This document shows, piece after piece, positions 17,771 through 26,966 of a stretch of 64,000 nt of DNA. The position numbers were made by a program, and so were the translations under genes. This DNA comes from an uncultured Eubacteriales bacterium (GTDB taxonomy: Bacteria > Bacillota > Clostridia > Christensenellales > CAG-138). The stretch covers positions 13,615 to 77,614 of the forward strand of contig UREK01000009.1 in NCBI GenBank assembly GCA_900546845.1, read 5' to 3'. Position 1 is the stretch's first letter. Each line of letters begins with the position of its first letter. The notes under the pieces were generated by a model. That model searched no databases, was not told where the DNA came from, and saw only the letters and a program-made list of their open reading frames with translations.

Positions 17771-19675
17771 TCACTTGTCACGCAGGATGACGTTGCGCGT
17801 GTTAAAGCGCAGGGGCTTGAACGCCCGGCCGTCCGCCTCGTAGAACTTGCCGAAGAATTCGATGAACTGAAGCCTTGCGCAGTGCGCGTAGGCGCCAAGC
17901 GTATTGATGAACAGGCTGAACACGTGGAGTACGAGCAGCACCGCGCCGGCGAGGATGCAGCCGAGCACTACGCCGACGACGCCAAGGCCGCCGAACGCAT
18001 CGTACACCATGCCGCCGATGAGGTTGAAGACCATACCCATCGCGCCGGACACAAGGCCGAGCGCAAAGATGCGCACGTAGGACAGGATGTCCGAAAGGTA
18101 GCCCGTGATGTTGTACAGCGCGCCGAGGCCGGAGCCAACGCGCAGGATTGGGTTTTTCTTCGAGCGGCCGGAGAACAGCAGCAGCATGCCGCCGCCCAGG
18201 ATGGTAAGCACGAGCGCCACGGTTTTGAGCGCGGGCAGCGCGAAGAGCAGAATAAGGCCCGTAAGCAGCAAGATCCACGAAAGCTGATCGAAAATCGCGC
18301 TCTGCGGGTCGCCGTCGCGGAAGCACATGTACATCTTCACGATGATGCCGGTATACATGTGGACGAGGCCGAGGCCGCAGCTTAAAAGCATCATGGGCAT
18401 AACGTCCACCATCGGGTCAAACAGCAGCGGAAAAATGTCCGTATGGAACATGTCGTTCCAGTTCATGCCGAAAAACGTGCCGATGAAGGGGCCACAGATG
18501 AACGCGGAAAGACCACCGAAGGTGATGACGCGCGCAAGCTTGGCCATGTTGCCCTGCGGCTTCATGAATTTCGAGAACAGGAGCCCACCGAGGAACAGCG
18601 CGAGGCCGTATCCGGAGTCGGAAAGCATCATGCCGAAGAACAGGAAATAGAACGGAGCCATTACCGCCGTCGCATCCACACCGCGGTAGGATGGATACGC
18701 ATACATGGTGACAATGGATTCAAACGGCTCGATGAGCTTTTTGTTTTTCATTGCGGAAGGCGGCGCTTCCTCCTCGAGCGGCGCGCGCGTTTCAAAGCTG
18801 AACACCTCCGCCGCGCTTGCGACGGCCTTCTGCGCCTTCTCCTCCTCGTCCGCGCGCACCCAGCCCTCCAGGATGAAGGCGGCGCTCGTCTTTTCGACGC
18901 CGGCCTTGGAAAGCGCGCGGTCACGCTCGATGGTCGCTGCGTCCAAGCCCTCCAGCAGCAGCGCGCGCTGCTTGGCCACCTCGCCGAGCGCCGCTACAGT
19001 CTCCGCTTCTGTTTCGCGCAGGGCAGCGGTCTCCTTTTCGAGCGCGCGGATATTCTCCGCAGGCGTACCTGTCATAGCCGGAAAGGCAAACTCTGCAAAA
19101 TCCAGCTCCTTGAGCGTGCGCTGCATTTCCTCATATTCGGAGGCTGCGCAGGCGATGAGCACAGCGGCCTCCCGCACGCCAGGGAACGCTTCCACGGGGA
19201 AGCCCGCCTCCTCCACCTGCGCCACCGTGGAAACAGGCAGGAAGCCCACCGCGTAACGCACGCTGCGCGTTGCGTGGATGTCCTCAACGCGCGCGTCAAG
19301 CTGCCGCCAGGGGCGCAGCGACTCGATCAAATTCTCTTTTTTGTCGATCTCCGCGCGCACGGCGGCAAGCGACTTGTCCAGCTCCTCCGTGCGTTCGAGC
19401 AGGCGTGCCGCTTCCGGCACGGATGCGAACAGCTCTTCCGCGCTGACCTCGGGCTTCGGGCCCATGGGAGGCTTCTCGCCATAGCGTTTGAGCAGCTGCG
19501 CCGCGCTTTCGAGGCGCTGCACCTGCGAGAGAAGATGCTCGTCGCCTGCCCTTTCGTCGCTCACATCCGCCCGGGAGATCACCTCGACCGCCCCGGCGCG
19601 CTGGAGCGCCTGAAGGATGGCTTCCTCATCCGCCTTGAGCGCAACGAGGGTAAGCCGTTTCATCGGTACGATCAT
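17771..19675 (-). CDS. ntpI: V-type ATPase membrane subunit I (a-type)
   Basis: A 634-residue stator subunit. The N-terminal half (about 1-320) is soluble and helical, with coiled-coil segments. The C-terminal half has about seven to eight membrane helices, including the family stretches PFYFLFFGMMLSDSGYGL and SYVRIFALGLVSGAMG, where the conserved Arg of the ion half-channels lies. It overlaps ntpF by 4 bases. It forms the ion path next to the K ring. Confidence 0.93.
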   Translation of the reverse strand: MIVPMKRLTLVALKADEEAILQALQRAGAVEVISRADVSDERAGDEHLLSQVQRLESAAQLLKRYGEKPPMGPKPEVSAEELFASVPEAARLLERTEELDKSLAAVRAEIDKKENLIESLRPWRQLDARVEDIHATRSVRYAVGFLPVSTVAQVEEAGFPVEAFPGVREAAVLIACAASEYEEMQRTLKELDFAEFAFPAMTGTPAENIRALEKETAALRETEAETVAALGEVAKQRALLLEGLDAATIERDRALSKAGVEKTSAAFILEGWVRADEEEKAQKAVASAAEVFSFETRAPLEEEAPPSAMKNKKLIEPFESIVTMYAYPSYRGVDATAVMAPFYFLFFGMMLSDSGYGLALFLGGLLFSKFMKPQGNMAKLARVITFGGLSAFICGPFIGTFFGMNWNDMFHTDIFPLLFDPMVDVMPMMLLSCGLGLVHMYTGIIVKMYMCFRDGDPQSAIFDQLSWILLLTGLILLFALPALKTVALVLTILGGGMLLLFSGRSKKNPILRVGSGLGALYNITGYLSDILSYVRIFALGLVSGAMGMVFNLIGGMVYDAFGGLGVVGVVLGCILAGAVLLVLHVFSLFINTLGAYAHCARLQFIEFFGKFYEADGRAFKPLRFNTRNVILRDK

Positions 19676-19980
19676 TTTGTTACCTCGCTGAGAATATATG
19701 CCGCCGCATCCGGGATGCGCGCCCTTGCGGCCCTGCCGGAAGCCTCCGCAGCGGCAGCGCCTTCCACACGGATGCGCTGCATGCGCGCTTCGCCTTCCTG
19801 CCGGGCTGCTTCCGCGCGGGACCGCAGCGTTTCCCGGGCCTTCTCCCGGGCGTTTGCCGCGGTTTCCTCTGCCTTCCGCTCCGCTTCCGCTATCGCGGCG
19901 CGCGCATTTTCTGTTGCTTCCCGCATGATTTTAGCGGCTTCCGCCTCTGTCACGGCCACCCTTTCGATCATGGATGCCAA
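19672..19980 (-). CDS. ntpF: V-type ATPase peripheral-stalk subunit G/H (NtpF)
   Basis: A roughly 102-residue coiled-coil protein rich in Ala, Glu and Arg, the partner of subunit E in the peripheral stalk. Start choice is uncertain: GGAGGAGGTG is 16 bases from the ATG at 19971 but 7 bases from a TTG at 19980, so the TTG is preferred. It is the first gene of the operon and its stop overlaps ntpI. Confidence 0.8.
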   Translation of the reverse strand: MASMIERVAVTEAEAAKIMREATENARAAIAEAERKAEETAANAREKARETLRSRAEAARQEGEARMQRIRVEGAAAAEASGRAARARIPDAAAYILSEVTK

Positions 19981-20279
19981 ACCGCAACACCTCCTCCCCA
20001 TTCATTCGATATGATGTGCATAAAATGCGTTCGACCTTGCCATGCAGTGCTGCGCGCCGCATGGCAAATCTTCCCGAAACGCCAAAAATCCAATTGTCCT
20101 TATTATATCCTCAACACGCCGAAAAAGGCAATGTTTTTAGGTTATATTTTTATGTTATTATTTTGTCGCCTTTGTGAAAAAAATGTATTACCCGTCTATA
20201 AAAACGCAGGGTGGAACGCTGATATCCCACCCTGTTTTACGCTTCCTTTACGCAGTTTCTCTGAAAAGTTATGCAAAGT
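19981..20279. other. Intergenic stretch between upp and the V-ATPase operon
   Basis: About 300 bases, AT-rich in the middle (20095-20200), which should hold the V-ATPase promoter on the minus strand. No clear -35/-10 pair was picked out. Holds the upp-operon terminator at 20207-20234. Confidence 0.5.
20207..20234 (-). terminator. Terminator of the upp operon
   Basis: Arms CAGGGTGG (20207-20214) and CCACCCTG (20227-20234). On the minus strand the next bases are CGTTTTTAT. It lies 45 bases after the upp stop codon; TTTT on the other side makes it possibly bidirectional. Confidence 0.7.
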
Positions 20280-20909
20280 TTATTTCGTCCCGAAAAGGCG
20301 GTCGCCCGCGTCGCCCAGGCCGGGCACGATGTAGCCGTGGTCGTTGAGGCAATCGTCCACATGGGCGACGTAGATATCCACGTCCGGATGCGCCTGCTGC
20401 ACGGCTTTCACGCCCTCCGGCGCGGCGATGAGGCAGACGAGCTTCACGCGCTTGCAGCCCGCGCGCTTCACGACGTTGATGCCCTCCACCGCGGAGCCGC
20501 CCGTCGCCAGCATCGGGTCAACGATGATGATGTCCCGCTCGCTCACATCCGGCGGGAGCTTGCAGTAATAGTCCACGGGGTTGAGCGTCTCCGGGTCACG
20601 GTAAAGGCCGATGTGGCCTACCTTGGCCGCCGGGATGAGGCTCAGCATGCCGTCCACCATGCCAAGGCCCGCGCGCAGGATCGGCACGATGCCGAGCTTG
20701 CGGCCCGCGAGGGTATAGGTTTTGGCCATGGCGACCGGCGTTTCCACCATGGTTTCCTTCAGCGGCAAATCGCGCGTCGCCTCATAGGTCAAGAGCATTG
20801 CGATCTCCTCCACAAGCTCCCGGAATTCCTTGGAGCCCGTTTTCTTGTCCCGGAGATGGGAGAGTTTGTGCTGCACGAGCGGGTGGTCGATCACCATCAG
20901 TTTACTCAT
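20280..20909 (-). CDS. upp: Uracil phosphoribosyltransferase
   Basis: A 209-residue pyrimidine salvage enzyme that makes UMP from uracil and PRPP. The PRPP-binding motif IIIVDPMLATGGSAVE and the C-terminal uracil-binding GYIVPGLGDAGDRLFGTK are intact. The length is that of the family. AAAGGAG precedes the ATG. It is the last gene of the long minus-strand operon that starts at 26763. Confidence 0.97.
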   Translation of the reverse strand: MSKLMVIDHPLVQHKLSHLRDKKTGSKEFRELVEEIAMLLTYEATRDLPLKETMVETPVAMAKTYTLAGRKLGIVPILRAGLGMVDGMLSLIPAAKVGHIGLYRDPETLNPVDYYCKLPPDVSERDIIIVDPMLATGGSAVEGINVVKRAGCKRVKLVCLIAAPEGVKAVQQAHPDVDIYVAHVDDCLNDHGYIVPGLGDAGDRLFGTK

Positions 20910-20979
20910 AAAAAACTCCTTTCGTATTCACAGCGCGAATGCACGCATGGATTCAAGAAACAGCATAAAAAATGAGGCT

Positions 20980-21420
20980 TCACGCCTCATATTTTTCGAT
21001 TTTGCCAATGCGGCCAATGTGACGGGAAGCCTTGGAGAATTCCGTCGTAAGCCACGTGGAAACGATGGACTTTGCAAGCTCCGTGCCAACGATGCGGCCG
21101 CCCAGCGCCAGCATGTTGGAATCGTTATGCTCGCGGGTCAAGCGGGCCATGGTCTCATCCGTGCAGAGCGCGCAACGGATGCCGCGCACCTTGTTCGCGC
21201 AGATGGAAACGCCGATGCCAGTGCCGCATACGACGATGCCGCGCGCGTATTCGCCGCTTGCCACGGCTTCCGCCACAGGGAAAGCCACGTCCGGATAATC
21301 CACGCTCTTTTCGTCCGGGCAGCCAAAGTCCGCCACCTCAAAGCCGAGCTTTTCGATGACGGGGATCAATTCCATTTTGAGGGCGTAGCCGCCGTGATCC
21401 GAGCCGATTGCGATCTTCAC
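20980..21420 (-). CDS. rpiB: Ribose-5-phosphate isomerase B
   Basis: A 146-residue enzyme interconverting ribose 5-phosphate and ribulose 5-phosphate. It shows IAIGSDHGGYALK at the start, the active-site Cys in VVCGTGIGVSICANK, and the EHNDSNMLALGGR stretch. A GTG start at 21420 is chosen because it gives the usual MKIAIGSDHGG start 8 bases after GGAG; a TTG two codons earlier is possible. Confidence 0.95.
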   Translation of the reverse strand: MKIAIGSDHGGYALKMELIPVIEKLGFEVADFGCPDEKSVDYPDVAFPVAEAVASGEYARGIVVCGTGIGVSICANKVRGIRCALCTDETMARLTREHNDSNMLALGGRIVGTELAKSIVSTWLTTEFSKASRHIGRIGKIEKYEA

Positions 21421-21449
21421 TGTCAATTCTCCTCCGTTTCAGGATGGGT

Positions 21450-22490
21450 TCATTCGGAAAGCATATGGAAGCCGGCCGCGCGCAGCAGGCGGTTCATGTA
21501 GGCGAGGCCCTCGCCCTGTTCCGGCAGCGCCTCAGCAAGGATAACGTCCACATCGTCCGAATGGGCGCGCAGCTGCGCGAACAAGTTCGCGCAGAGGGTC
21601 GCCGGCTGTTTCCTGTCGCCTATTATAACATATTGTCGGCCGCTGTAAAGCGCCCGCGTTTGCTCCGTGGCAAAAATAATGCAGCGTTCGCCCCGCTCCG
21701 CGCGCGCGTCGTATTCCCGCGCGATGCGGGAAGCGGCCTGCCGCGGCGCGCCTTCGGCCACGAGCACCTCCGCGTCCGGCGCATAGTGGCGGTATTTCAT
21801 GCCGGGGGAAGCGGCCGTCTCTCCATCCTTGAGTGGTGCGAGGATAGAGGGCGCAAGCCCCACGGGGCCGGCCACGGCCTCGAGCATCTCCTTTGTGACC
21901 GCGCCGGGCCGCAGGATCGTCGGTTCGCCCACGAGCGAAAGCACCGTGGATTCCACGCCGAAGCGGCAGGGCCCGCCGTCGATGATGAGGTCGATCTTGC
22001 CTTCCAGATCCGCGCGCACATGCTCCGCCGTAGTGGGGCTCGGCTTGCCGGAGGTGTTGGCGCTCGGCGCTGCCACCGGCACGCCCGCCGCGCGGATGAG
22101 CGCAAGGGCCGTCTTGTTGTCCGGCATGCGCACGGCAACGGTCTCAAGCCCGGCCGTGACCTCGTCCGGCACGATGGAAGCGCGGTTGAAGATCAGTGTC
22201 AGCGGCCCCGGCCAGAACGCGTCCATCAGGGTGCGCGCCGCATCCGGGATGCGCGTCCAGAGCTGCTTTGCGTCGTTCTTTTTCGCCACGTGCAGGATGA
22301 GCGGGTTATCCCCTGGCCTGCCCTTCGCAGCAAAGATGCGGCGGACGGCCTCGCCGTCAAGCCCGTTCGCGCCGAGGCCGTAGACGGTTTCCGTCGGGAA
22401 GGCGACAAGGCCGCCCGCCCGCAGGATGCTCCCGCCCAGGCGCGTGCCGTTCTCCTTCTGCGTCACCGCGTTTGCGAATTGCGTTTGCAT
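21450..22490 (-). CDS. tsaC: L-threonylcarbamoyladenylate synthase (Sua5/YwlC type)
   Basis: A 346-residue two-domain protein. The YrdC domain (about 15-205) has PTETVYGLGANG and SANTSGKPSPT. The C-terminal Sua5 domain (about 230-346) has SPGMKYRHYAPDAEV. It makes the threonylcarbamoyl-AMP used for t6A37 in ANN-decoding tRNAs. It sits in the operon between prfA and rpiB, a common clostridial order. Confidence 0.93.
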   Translation of the reverse strand: MQTQFANAVTQKENGTRLGGSILRAGGLVAFPTETVYGLGANGLDGEAVRRIFAAKGRPGDNPLILHVAKKNDAKQLWTRIPDAARTLMDAFWPGPLTLIFNRASIVPDEVTAGLETVAVRMPDNKTALALIRAAGVPVAAPSANTSGKPSPTTAEHVRADLEGKIDLIIDGGPCRFGVESTVLSLVGEPTILRPGAVTKEMLEAVAGPVGLAPSILAPLKDGETAASPGMKYRHYAPDAEVLVAEGAPRQAASRIAREYDARAERGERCIIFATEQTRALYSGRQYVIIGDRKQPATLCANLFAQLRAHSDDVDVILAEALPEQGEGLAYMNRLLRAAGFHMLSE

Positions 22491-22544
22491 AGGCTCCCTT
22501 CTTTCTCGCAGCCCATCCGCGGAGAAATTGACAATGAATAATTG

Positions 22545-23621
22545 TCAATTCCCCGCCGTTTCTCCGGAAAGCTGCGCTGTGCGCTCCGCGAGGATCAGCG
22601 CGTCGATCAGCTCGTCCATGTCGCCGTCCATGAATGCTTCGAGCTTATAAAGCGTAAGACCGATCCGGTGGTCGGTCACGCGGTTCTGCGGGAAGTTGTA
22701 GGTGCGGATGCGCTCGCTGCGGTCGCCGGAACCGACTTGGCTCCTGCGGCTGGTAGCCTCCGCCGCCGCGGCCTCGTTCTGATAAAGTTCGAGCAGGCGG
22801 CTCTTGAGCACGCGCATCGCCTTTTCCTTGTTCTTATGTTGGCTGCGCTCATCCTGGCACTGCACCACAAGCCCAGTGGGCAGGTGCGTGATGCGGATGG
22901 CGCTTTCGGTCTTGTTCACGTGCTGGCCGCCTGCGCCGCCGCTGCGGTAAGTGTCGATCTGAAGGTCGTTCGGGTTGATCTCCACCTCCACGTCCTCCGC
23001 CTCCGGCAGGACGGCAACCGTCGCCGCGCTCGTGTGTATGCGCCCCTGGGATTCCGTTTCCGGCACACGCTGCACCCGGTGCACGCCGCTTTCAAACTTC
23101 ATGCGGGAATACGCCCCGCGCCCGGAGAGCGAGAGCACGACTTCCTTCACGCCGCCCATCTCCGTCATGTTTTCGCTGAGGAATTCGGCCTTGAAGCCGT
23201 GGCGCTCCGCATAGCGCTGGTACATCCGCAGCAGATCCGCGCCAAAGAGCGCCGCCTCGTCTCCGCCCGTGCCGGCGCGGATCTCGATGATGACGCTGCG
23301 CTCGTCGTTCGGGTCGCGCGGGAGGAGCATGAACTTGAGTTCCTCCACGAGCTTTGCTTCCGCTTCCTCCAGCTCTGCAAGCTCCGCATGGATCAGCTCG
23401 CGCATCTCCGCATCGTGCTGCTCAAAAAGCATGGCACGGCAATCCGCAAGCTCCCGCGCGGTATCCGTATAGCGGTCGTATGCCGAAACGATCTCCGAAA
23501 GCTGCGCGTGCTCGCGCGCAAGCTCCCGATAACGCTTCTGATCGTTCATGGTTTCCGGCCGCGCCAGCAGCGCTGAAAGCTCGTCGTACCGGTTTTTGAG
23601 GTTCTTGAGCTTATTGAGCAT
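22545..23621 (-). CDS. prfA: Peptide chain release factor 1
   Basis: A 358-residue RF1. The GGQ loop (SGGAGGQHVNKTESA) that enters the peptidyl-transferase centre is present, as is the acidic RAGTGGDEAALF stretch. Length is normal. It starts 11 bases inside the end of the upstream CapA-like gene. It is methylated on the GGQ Gln by PrmC, encoded two genes upstream. Confidence 0.97.
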   Translation of the reverse strand: MLNKLKNLKNRYDELSALLARPETMNDQKRYRELAREHAQLSEIVSAYDRYTDTARELADCRAMLFEQHDAEMRELIHAELAELEEAEAKLVEELKFMLLPRDPNDERSVIIEIRAGTGGDEAALFGADLLRMYQRYAERHGFKAEFLSENMTEMGGVKEVVLSLSGRGAYSRMKFESGVHRVQRVPETESQGRIHTSAATVAVLPEAEDVEVEINPNDLQIDTYRSGGAGGQHVNKTESAIRITHLPTGLVVQCQDERSQHKNKEKAMRVLKSRLLELYQNEAAAAEATSRRSQVGSGDRSERIRTYNFPQNRVTDHRIGLTLYKLEAFMDGDMDELIDALILAERTAQLSGETAGN

Positions 23622-24927
23622 ATTCCCCGCTCCATTCGATCAAATTTGCTTGTTCCGTTCCCACGGTTCCCGTCACGTGCGCATAGCATGCCGCGGCCTT
23701 TTCGAGCGCATCCCCGTCAAGCGGCATGGCCGCCCGGGCGAGCGAAGCATCCGCATAGCAGGGCACGGCCTGATGCAGCGTCCTACCGTCCGTAAGTTTC
23801 TGCCGGATGCAGAGCACGGGCAGGTATTCCACCGCCGTGCAGGAAACCGTGCCGTCCGCGCCGCGCATGAGGCATAGGCGCACGTACATGCCGTAATCCG
23901 TATCCGGCTTGGACATGTTGGAAACGAAGTTCCCCAGCGAATAAACGGCCGGCGCGCGCACGAGCTCCCCGCCGCGTTCCGCCTCAATCCATTCGATGGG
24001 CTGCACCACATGCGGATGCGAGCCGACGACTGCGTCCGCCCCCGCGGACACGAGCCACTGCGCCGTTTTTTCCTGACGGCTGTTCTGCACAGCCTCAAAT
24101 TCGTTGCCCCAATGCACAAACGCTATTATAAACTCCGCGCCCGCTTCCCTGCAAGATGCGATCTCGCGCGCGAGCAGCTCCTCCTTGGAAAGGCGGGAAA
24201 CGGCAAAGTCCCGGCTCTCCGAAGGGATCAGCGCGTCGTTTCGGTTGACGCTCTCCGTCGCGCAGACGAGGCCGATGCGGAGGCCGTTCACCGCAAGGAT
24301 GCGCGGAGTGAATCGGTCCTCCTCCGAAAGATAGCATCCGCCTTGCAGGAGCCCTGCCGCGCGCAGCGTTTGCGCCGTGCGCAGCAGCCCCGCATAGCCC
24401 CGGTCCAAACAATGGTTGTTCGCCGTGGATACGAAGTCCACGCCCGCCTCCGCAAGATCCCGCGCCAGCGCGTCCGGCGCGTTGAAGGTCTGATACGGCT
24501 GCTTCGGCGTCGGGTCCGCCTCCGTGGGCGGCGGCGCGGTGGGCCGCGGCTCGGAATAGCCCGCCGCTTCCCCGGCCATCGCCCCTTCAAAATTGACGCA
24601 CACCACGTCCGTTTCCGCAAAGACGCTTTCCATCGGCGCGAAGCTGCCGGAAAAATCGTAAGTTCCGTCCGCCTGCTCCGCGTTGCGCACCTGCGTCTGC
24701 ATGATGAGGACATCCCCCGCAAAGCCGACCGTCGCCGCCTGCGGCGTGGGTTCCGGCGTCGGGGGCGGCGTTGGCGTCGGGGGCGGCGTAAGCTCCGCCG
24801 TGGGCGTAGGCTCGCCTGCCGCCGTGGGCTTGGGCGTGACCGCGATGGGCGCGAACGTCTCCGCCGCGCATCCCGCAAGGAGCAGGCAGATGAACAGCAC
24901 GCCGGGCGCAAGCAAGCGTTTCAGCAT
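23611..24927 (-). CDS. CapA-domain lipoprotein
   Basis: A 438-residue exported protein. The signal peptide ends in a lipobox (LLLAGC, Cys about residue 20), followed by a Pro/Thr-rich linker (about 30-65) and a CapA/PgsA-type calcineurin-like phosphoesterase domain. Domain motifs include GFAGDVLI, NFEGAM, STANNHCLDRG, HWGNEFE and GSHPHVVQP, which carry the metal-binding residues. The family is tied to poly-gamma-glutamate or capsule work, but the substrate here is unknown. Its ATG overlaps the prmC stop (ATGCTGA), so it is part of the operon. Confidence 0.88.
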   Translation of the reverse strand: MLKRLLAPGVLFICLLLAGCAAETFAPIAVTPKPTAAGEPTPTAELTPPPTPTPPPTPEPTPQAATVGFAGDVLIMQTQVRNAEQADGTYDFSGSFAPMESVFAETDVVCVNFEGAMAGEAAGYSEPRPTAPPPTEADPTPKQPYQTFNAPDALARDLAEAGVDFVSTANNHCLDRGYAGLLRTAQTLRAAGLLQGGCYLSEEDRFTPRILAVNGLRIGLVCATESVNRNDALIPSESRDFAVSRLSKEELLAREIASCREAGAEFIIAFVHWGNEFEAVQNSRQEKTAQWLVSAGADAVVGSHPHVVQPIEWIEAERGGELVRAPAVYSLGNFVSNMSKPDTDYGMYVRLCLMRGADGTVSCTAVEYLPVLCIRQKLTDGRTLHQAVPCYADASLARAAMPLDGDALEKAAACYAHVTGTVGTEQANLIEWSGEYAQ

Positions 24928-25751
24928 ACCGCCACCACCCGTTCCACGCCGTTTACGTCGCGTAGCGCATAGGCGTTTTCCCCGAACAAGGCACATACTG
25001 CCCCCGCTTGGTCAAAGCCGACCTCGAGCAGGAGCGTCCCGCCGGGATTAAGATGCTCCGCATATTCTCTTTGGATGCGGCGGTAAAAATCAAGGCCGTC
25101 CGGCCCGCCATAGAGCGCGAGCGCGGGTTCAAAGCGCACCTCCCTCTGGAGGGAAGCCATGTCCGCAGCGGAAAGATACGGTGGGTTGCAGGCGATGAGG
25201 TCAAAGTTTTCTTTTATATTGCAAAACAGGTCCGTTTCCACGAAGCGGGCCGCCACGCCGTTTTTCGCTGCGTTTTCCCGCGCGAGGGCAAGCGCGTCCG
25301 GGCTTATGTCCGCAAGCGTAACCGCAGTGCCGGAAAGCTTCGCCAGGCTGATACCGATGCAGCCCGTACCGCAGCAAAGGTCGAGCGCAGTATGATACCC
25401 CCGTGCCGCGATAAGGCCGAGGGCCGTCTCGATCAGCGTCTCCGTATCCTGCCGGGGAATGAGCGCACGCGCGTCCACCGCAAAGGGCAGGCCCATCAGT
25501 TCCCATTCGCCCAGGATGTATTGCAGCGGCTCGCCCGCAAGCCTGCGCGTGAGCATGGCCGAAACCCGCGCCTCGCATTGCCCGGAAAATACGTCGTTTT
25601 GGTGCAAAAGCAGGCGCGCCATATCCCACCCGAGCGCGTGGCAGAAAAAAAGCCGCGCTTCCCGTGCGGCTTCTTCCCCGGCAACGGGCGCGAGCGCGGC
25701 CTGTGCCGCGCGCAACGCCTCGCGTATGGTTTTGCAGCTCTGTTCAGTCAC
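24921..25751 (-). CDS. prmC: Release factor glutamine methyltransferase
   Basis: A 276-residue N5-glutamine methyltransferase for the GGQ motif of release factors. It has an N-terminal helical domain, the SAM-binding LDLCCGTGCIGISLA and the catalytic NPPY (ACNPPYLSAADM). A GTG start at 25751 overlaps the stop of the DUF1385 gene (GTGACTGA); the long open frame before it is Arg-rich and not family-like. Confidence 0.94.
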   Translation of the reverse strand: MTEQSCKTIREALRAAQAALAPVAGEEAAREARLFFCHALGWDMARLLLHQNDVFSGQCEARVSAMLTRRLAGEPLQYILGEWELMGLPFAVDARALIPRQDTETLIETALGLIAARGYHTALDLCCGTGCIGISLAKLSGTAVTLADISPDALALARENAAKNGVAARFVETDLFCNIKENFDLIACNPPYLSAADMASLQREVRFEPALALYGGPDGLDFYRRIQREYAEHLNPGGTLLLEVGFDQAGAVCALFGENAYALRDVNGVERVVAVC

Positions 25752-26763
25752 TTGCCTTCGCTTCCTCCGCCTGCACGGCAACCGGGTTTTCCTGCTCCGC
25801 CTTCCCTTCAGCCGTTTCCGCCTCCGCGGCGGCCTGTTTTGCAGCGAAGGCCTCCGGGTCCATCGCCAGTTCGAACGCGGTGATCGCCACCTCGAGCATA
25901 TCCGGCGTGGGTTCCTTGGTGGTGATGCGCTGCAGCCCCATGCCCGGCGCGCGGATGATGCGCGTAAGCAGGTTGTCATGCTTCGCTGCAAAGCGCAGCA
26001 CCTCGTAGGAAAGGCCCGCTACGAGCGGCAGGAAGATGAGGCGCGAGGCAAGGCGCACGAGAAAATTCGCATTCCAGCCGACGGCCGCGAAAAACAGGAT
26101 GGAAACCGCCATCACGAGGAACAGGTAGTTCGTGCCGCAGCGCGGGTGCAGGCGGCTGTGCTTCGCCGCGTTTTCCGGGGTGAGCGGCTCCTCCGCCTCA
26201 TAGCAGGCGATGGTCTTATGTTCCGCCCCATGGTACATGAACACGCGCCGCACATCCTTCACGCGGGAACAGAGCACGATATACCCGAGGAAAATGGCGA
26301 GGCGCACAAGCCCTTCCGTCAAGCTCTTCCAGACGGAAGCGACCTCGCTCCCGCCGAGGATCAGCGAGCTGAGGAGCGTGGGGAGCACGAAGAACAAGCC
26401 CACCGCGAGAATCACCGCGAGCACCACCGCAACGCCGATGATGACCGCCTCCACGGATTTGCCGAGCTTTTCTGCCAGCCATTTTTCAAACCTGGTGGGT
26501 TCCTCGTCGATCTCCTCCCCGGCGAGCTTCGCGGACTCGGTCAGCGTTCCCATGCCGATGGAGAGCGATTCCACGAATGCGACTACGCCGCGCACGATGG
26601 GCAGGCCATAGAACGTCCCTTTCTGCGCGCGGGATTTTGCTTTTTTATATTGCGTCACAATGGTGCCGTCCGGCTTGCGCACCGCCATGGCGATGCCTGT
26701 GGGCGACTTCATCATCACGCCTTCCATCACGGCCTGTCCGCCGACCGTGCAGACTTTGCTCAT
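25744..26763 (-). CDS. DUF1385 membrane protein (YqhQ type)
   Basis: A 339-residue membrane protein. It has the family opening VGGQAVMEGVMMKSP, several membrane helices (about 105-145, 165-190, 215-260) and the conserved YHGAEHKTIACYE and HPRCGTNYL stretches, whose His, Glu and Cys residues look like a metal site. The C-terminal 50 residues are Ala/Glu-rich. Function is not established. It is the first gene of the operon leading to prmC and prfA, the usual clostridial context. GGGAGGG precedes the ATG at 26763. Confidence 0.9.
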   Translation of the reverse strand: MSKVCTVGGQAVMEGVMMKSPTGIAMAVRKPDGTIVTQYKKAKSRAQKGTFYGLPIVRGVVAFVESLSIGMGTLTESAKLAGEEIDEEPTRFEKWLAEKLGKSVEAVIIGVAVVLAVILAVGLFFVLPTLLSSLILGGSEVASVWKSLTEGLVRLAIFLGYIVLCSRVKDVRRVFMYHGAEHKTIACYEAEEPLTPENAAKHSRLHPRCGTNYLFLVMAVSILFFAAVGWNANFLVRLASRLIFLPLVAGLSYEVLRFAAKHDNLLTRIIRAPGMGLQRITTKEPTPDMLEVAITAFELAMDPEAFAAKQAAAEAETAEGKAEQENPVAVQAEEAKASD

Positions 26764-26817
26764 TCCATGCCCTCCCAAGCGCCTGTAAAGGCGCGTCTTT
26801 CTTCTGTGTCTGCTCCA

Positions 26818-26846
26818 TTATAGCACGGCCGCGTGCGCGCCGTCAG
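26818..26846 (-). promoter_or_regulatory. Promoter of the DUF1385-prmC-prfA-upp operon
   Basis: On the minus strand CTGACG (26841-26846), a 17-bp spacer and a perfect TATAAT (26818-26823), about 55 bases before the first start codon. Confidence 0.6.
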
Positions 26847-26884
26847 CCGCACAATGTGAAAAAAGATTGAAAAAGCAAAAAATA

Positions 26885-26894
26885 GGCAACACTA
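26885..26894 (+). promoter_or_regulatory. Candidate forespore sigma -10 element before the M23 gene
   Basis: GGCAACACTA fits the sigma-F/sigma-G -10 pattern GGNNANAHTR at every fixed position. No good GYATA-type -35 is seen 15-16 bases upstream, so the call is weak. It lies 73 bases before the SpoIIQ-like gene. Confidence 0.3.
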
Positions 26895-26966
26895 TCTGGC
26901 AAGAGGACCGCCCTCGCCCCGCGCGGCCGGGCGCTCCTGCGATACGAATGATGGAGGTGTTCATTT

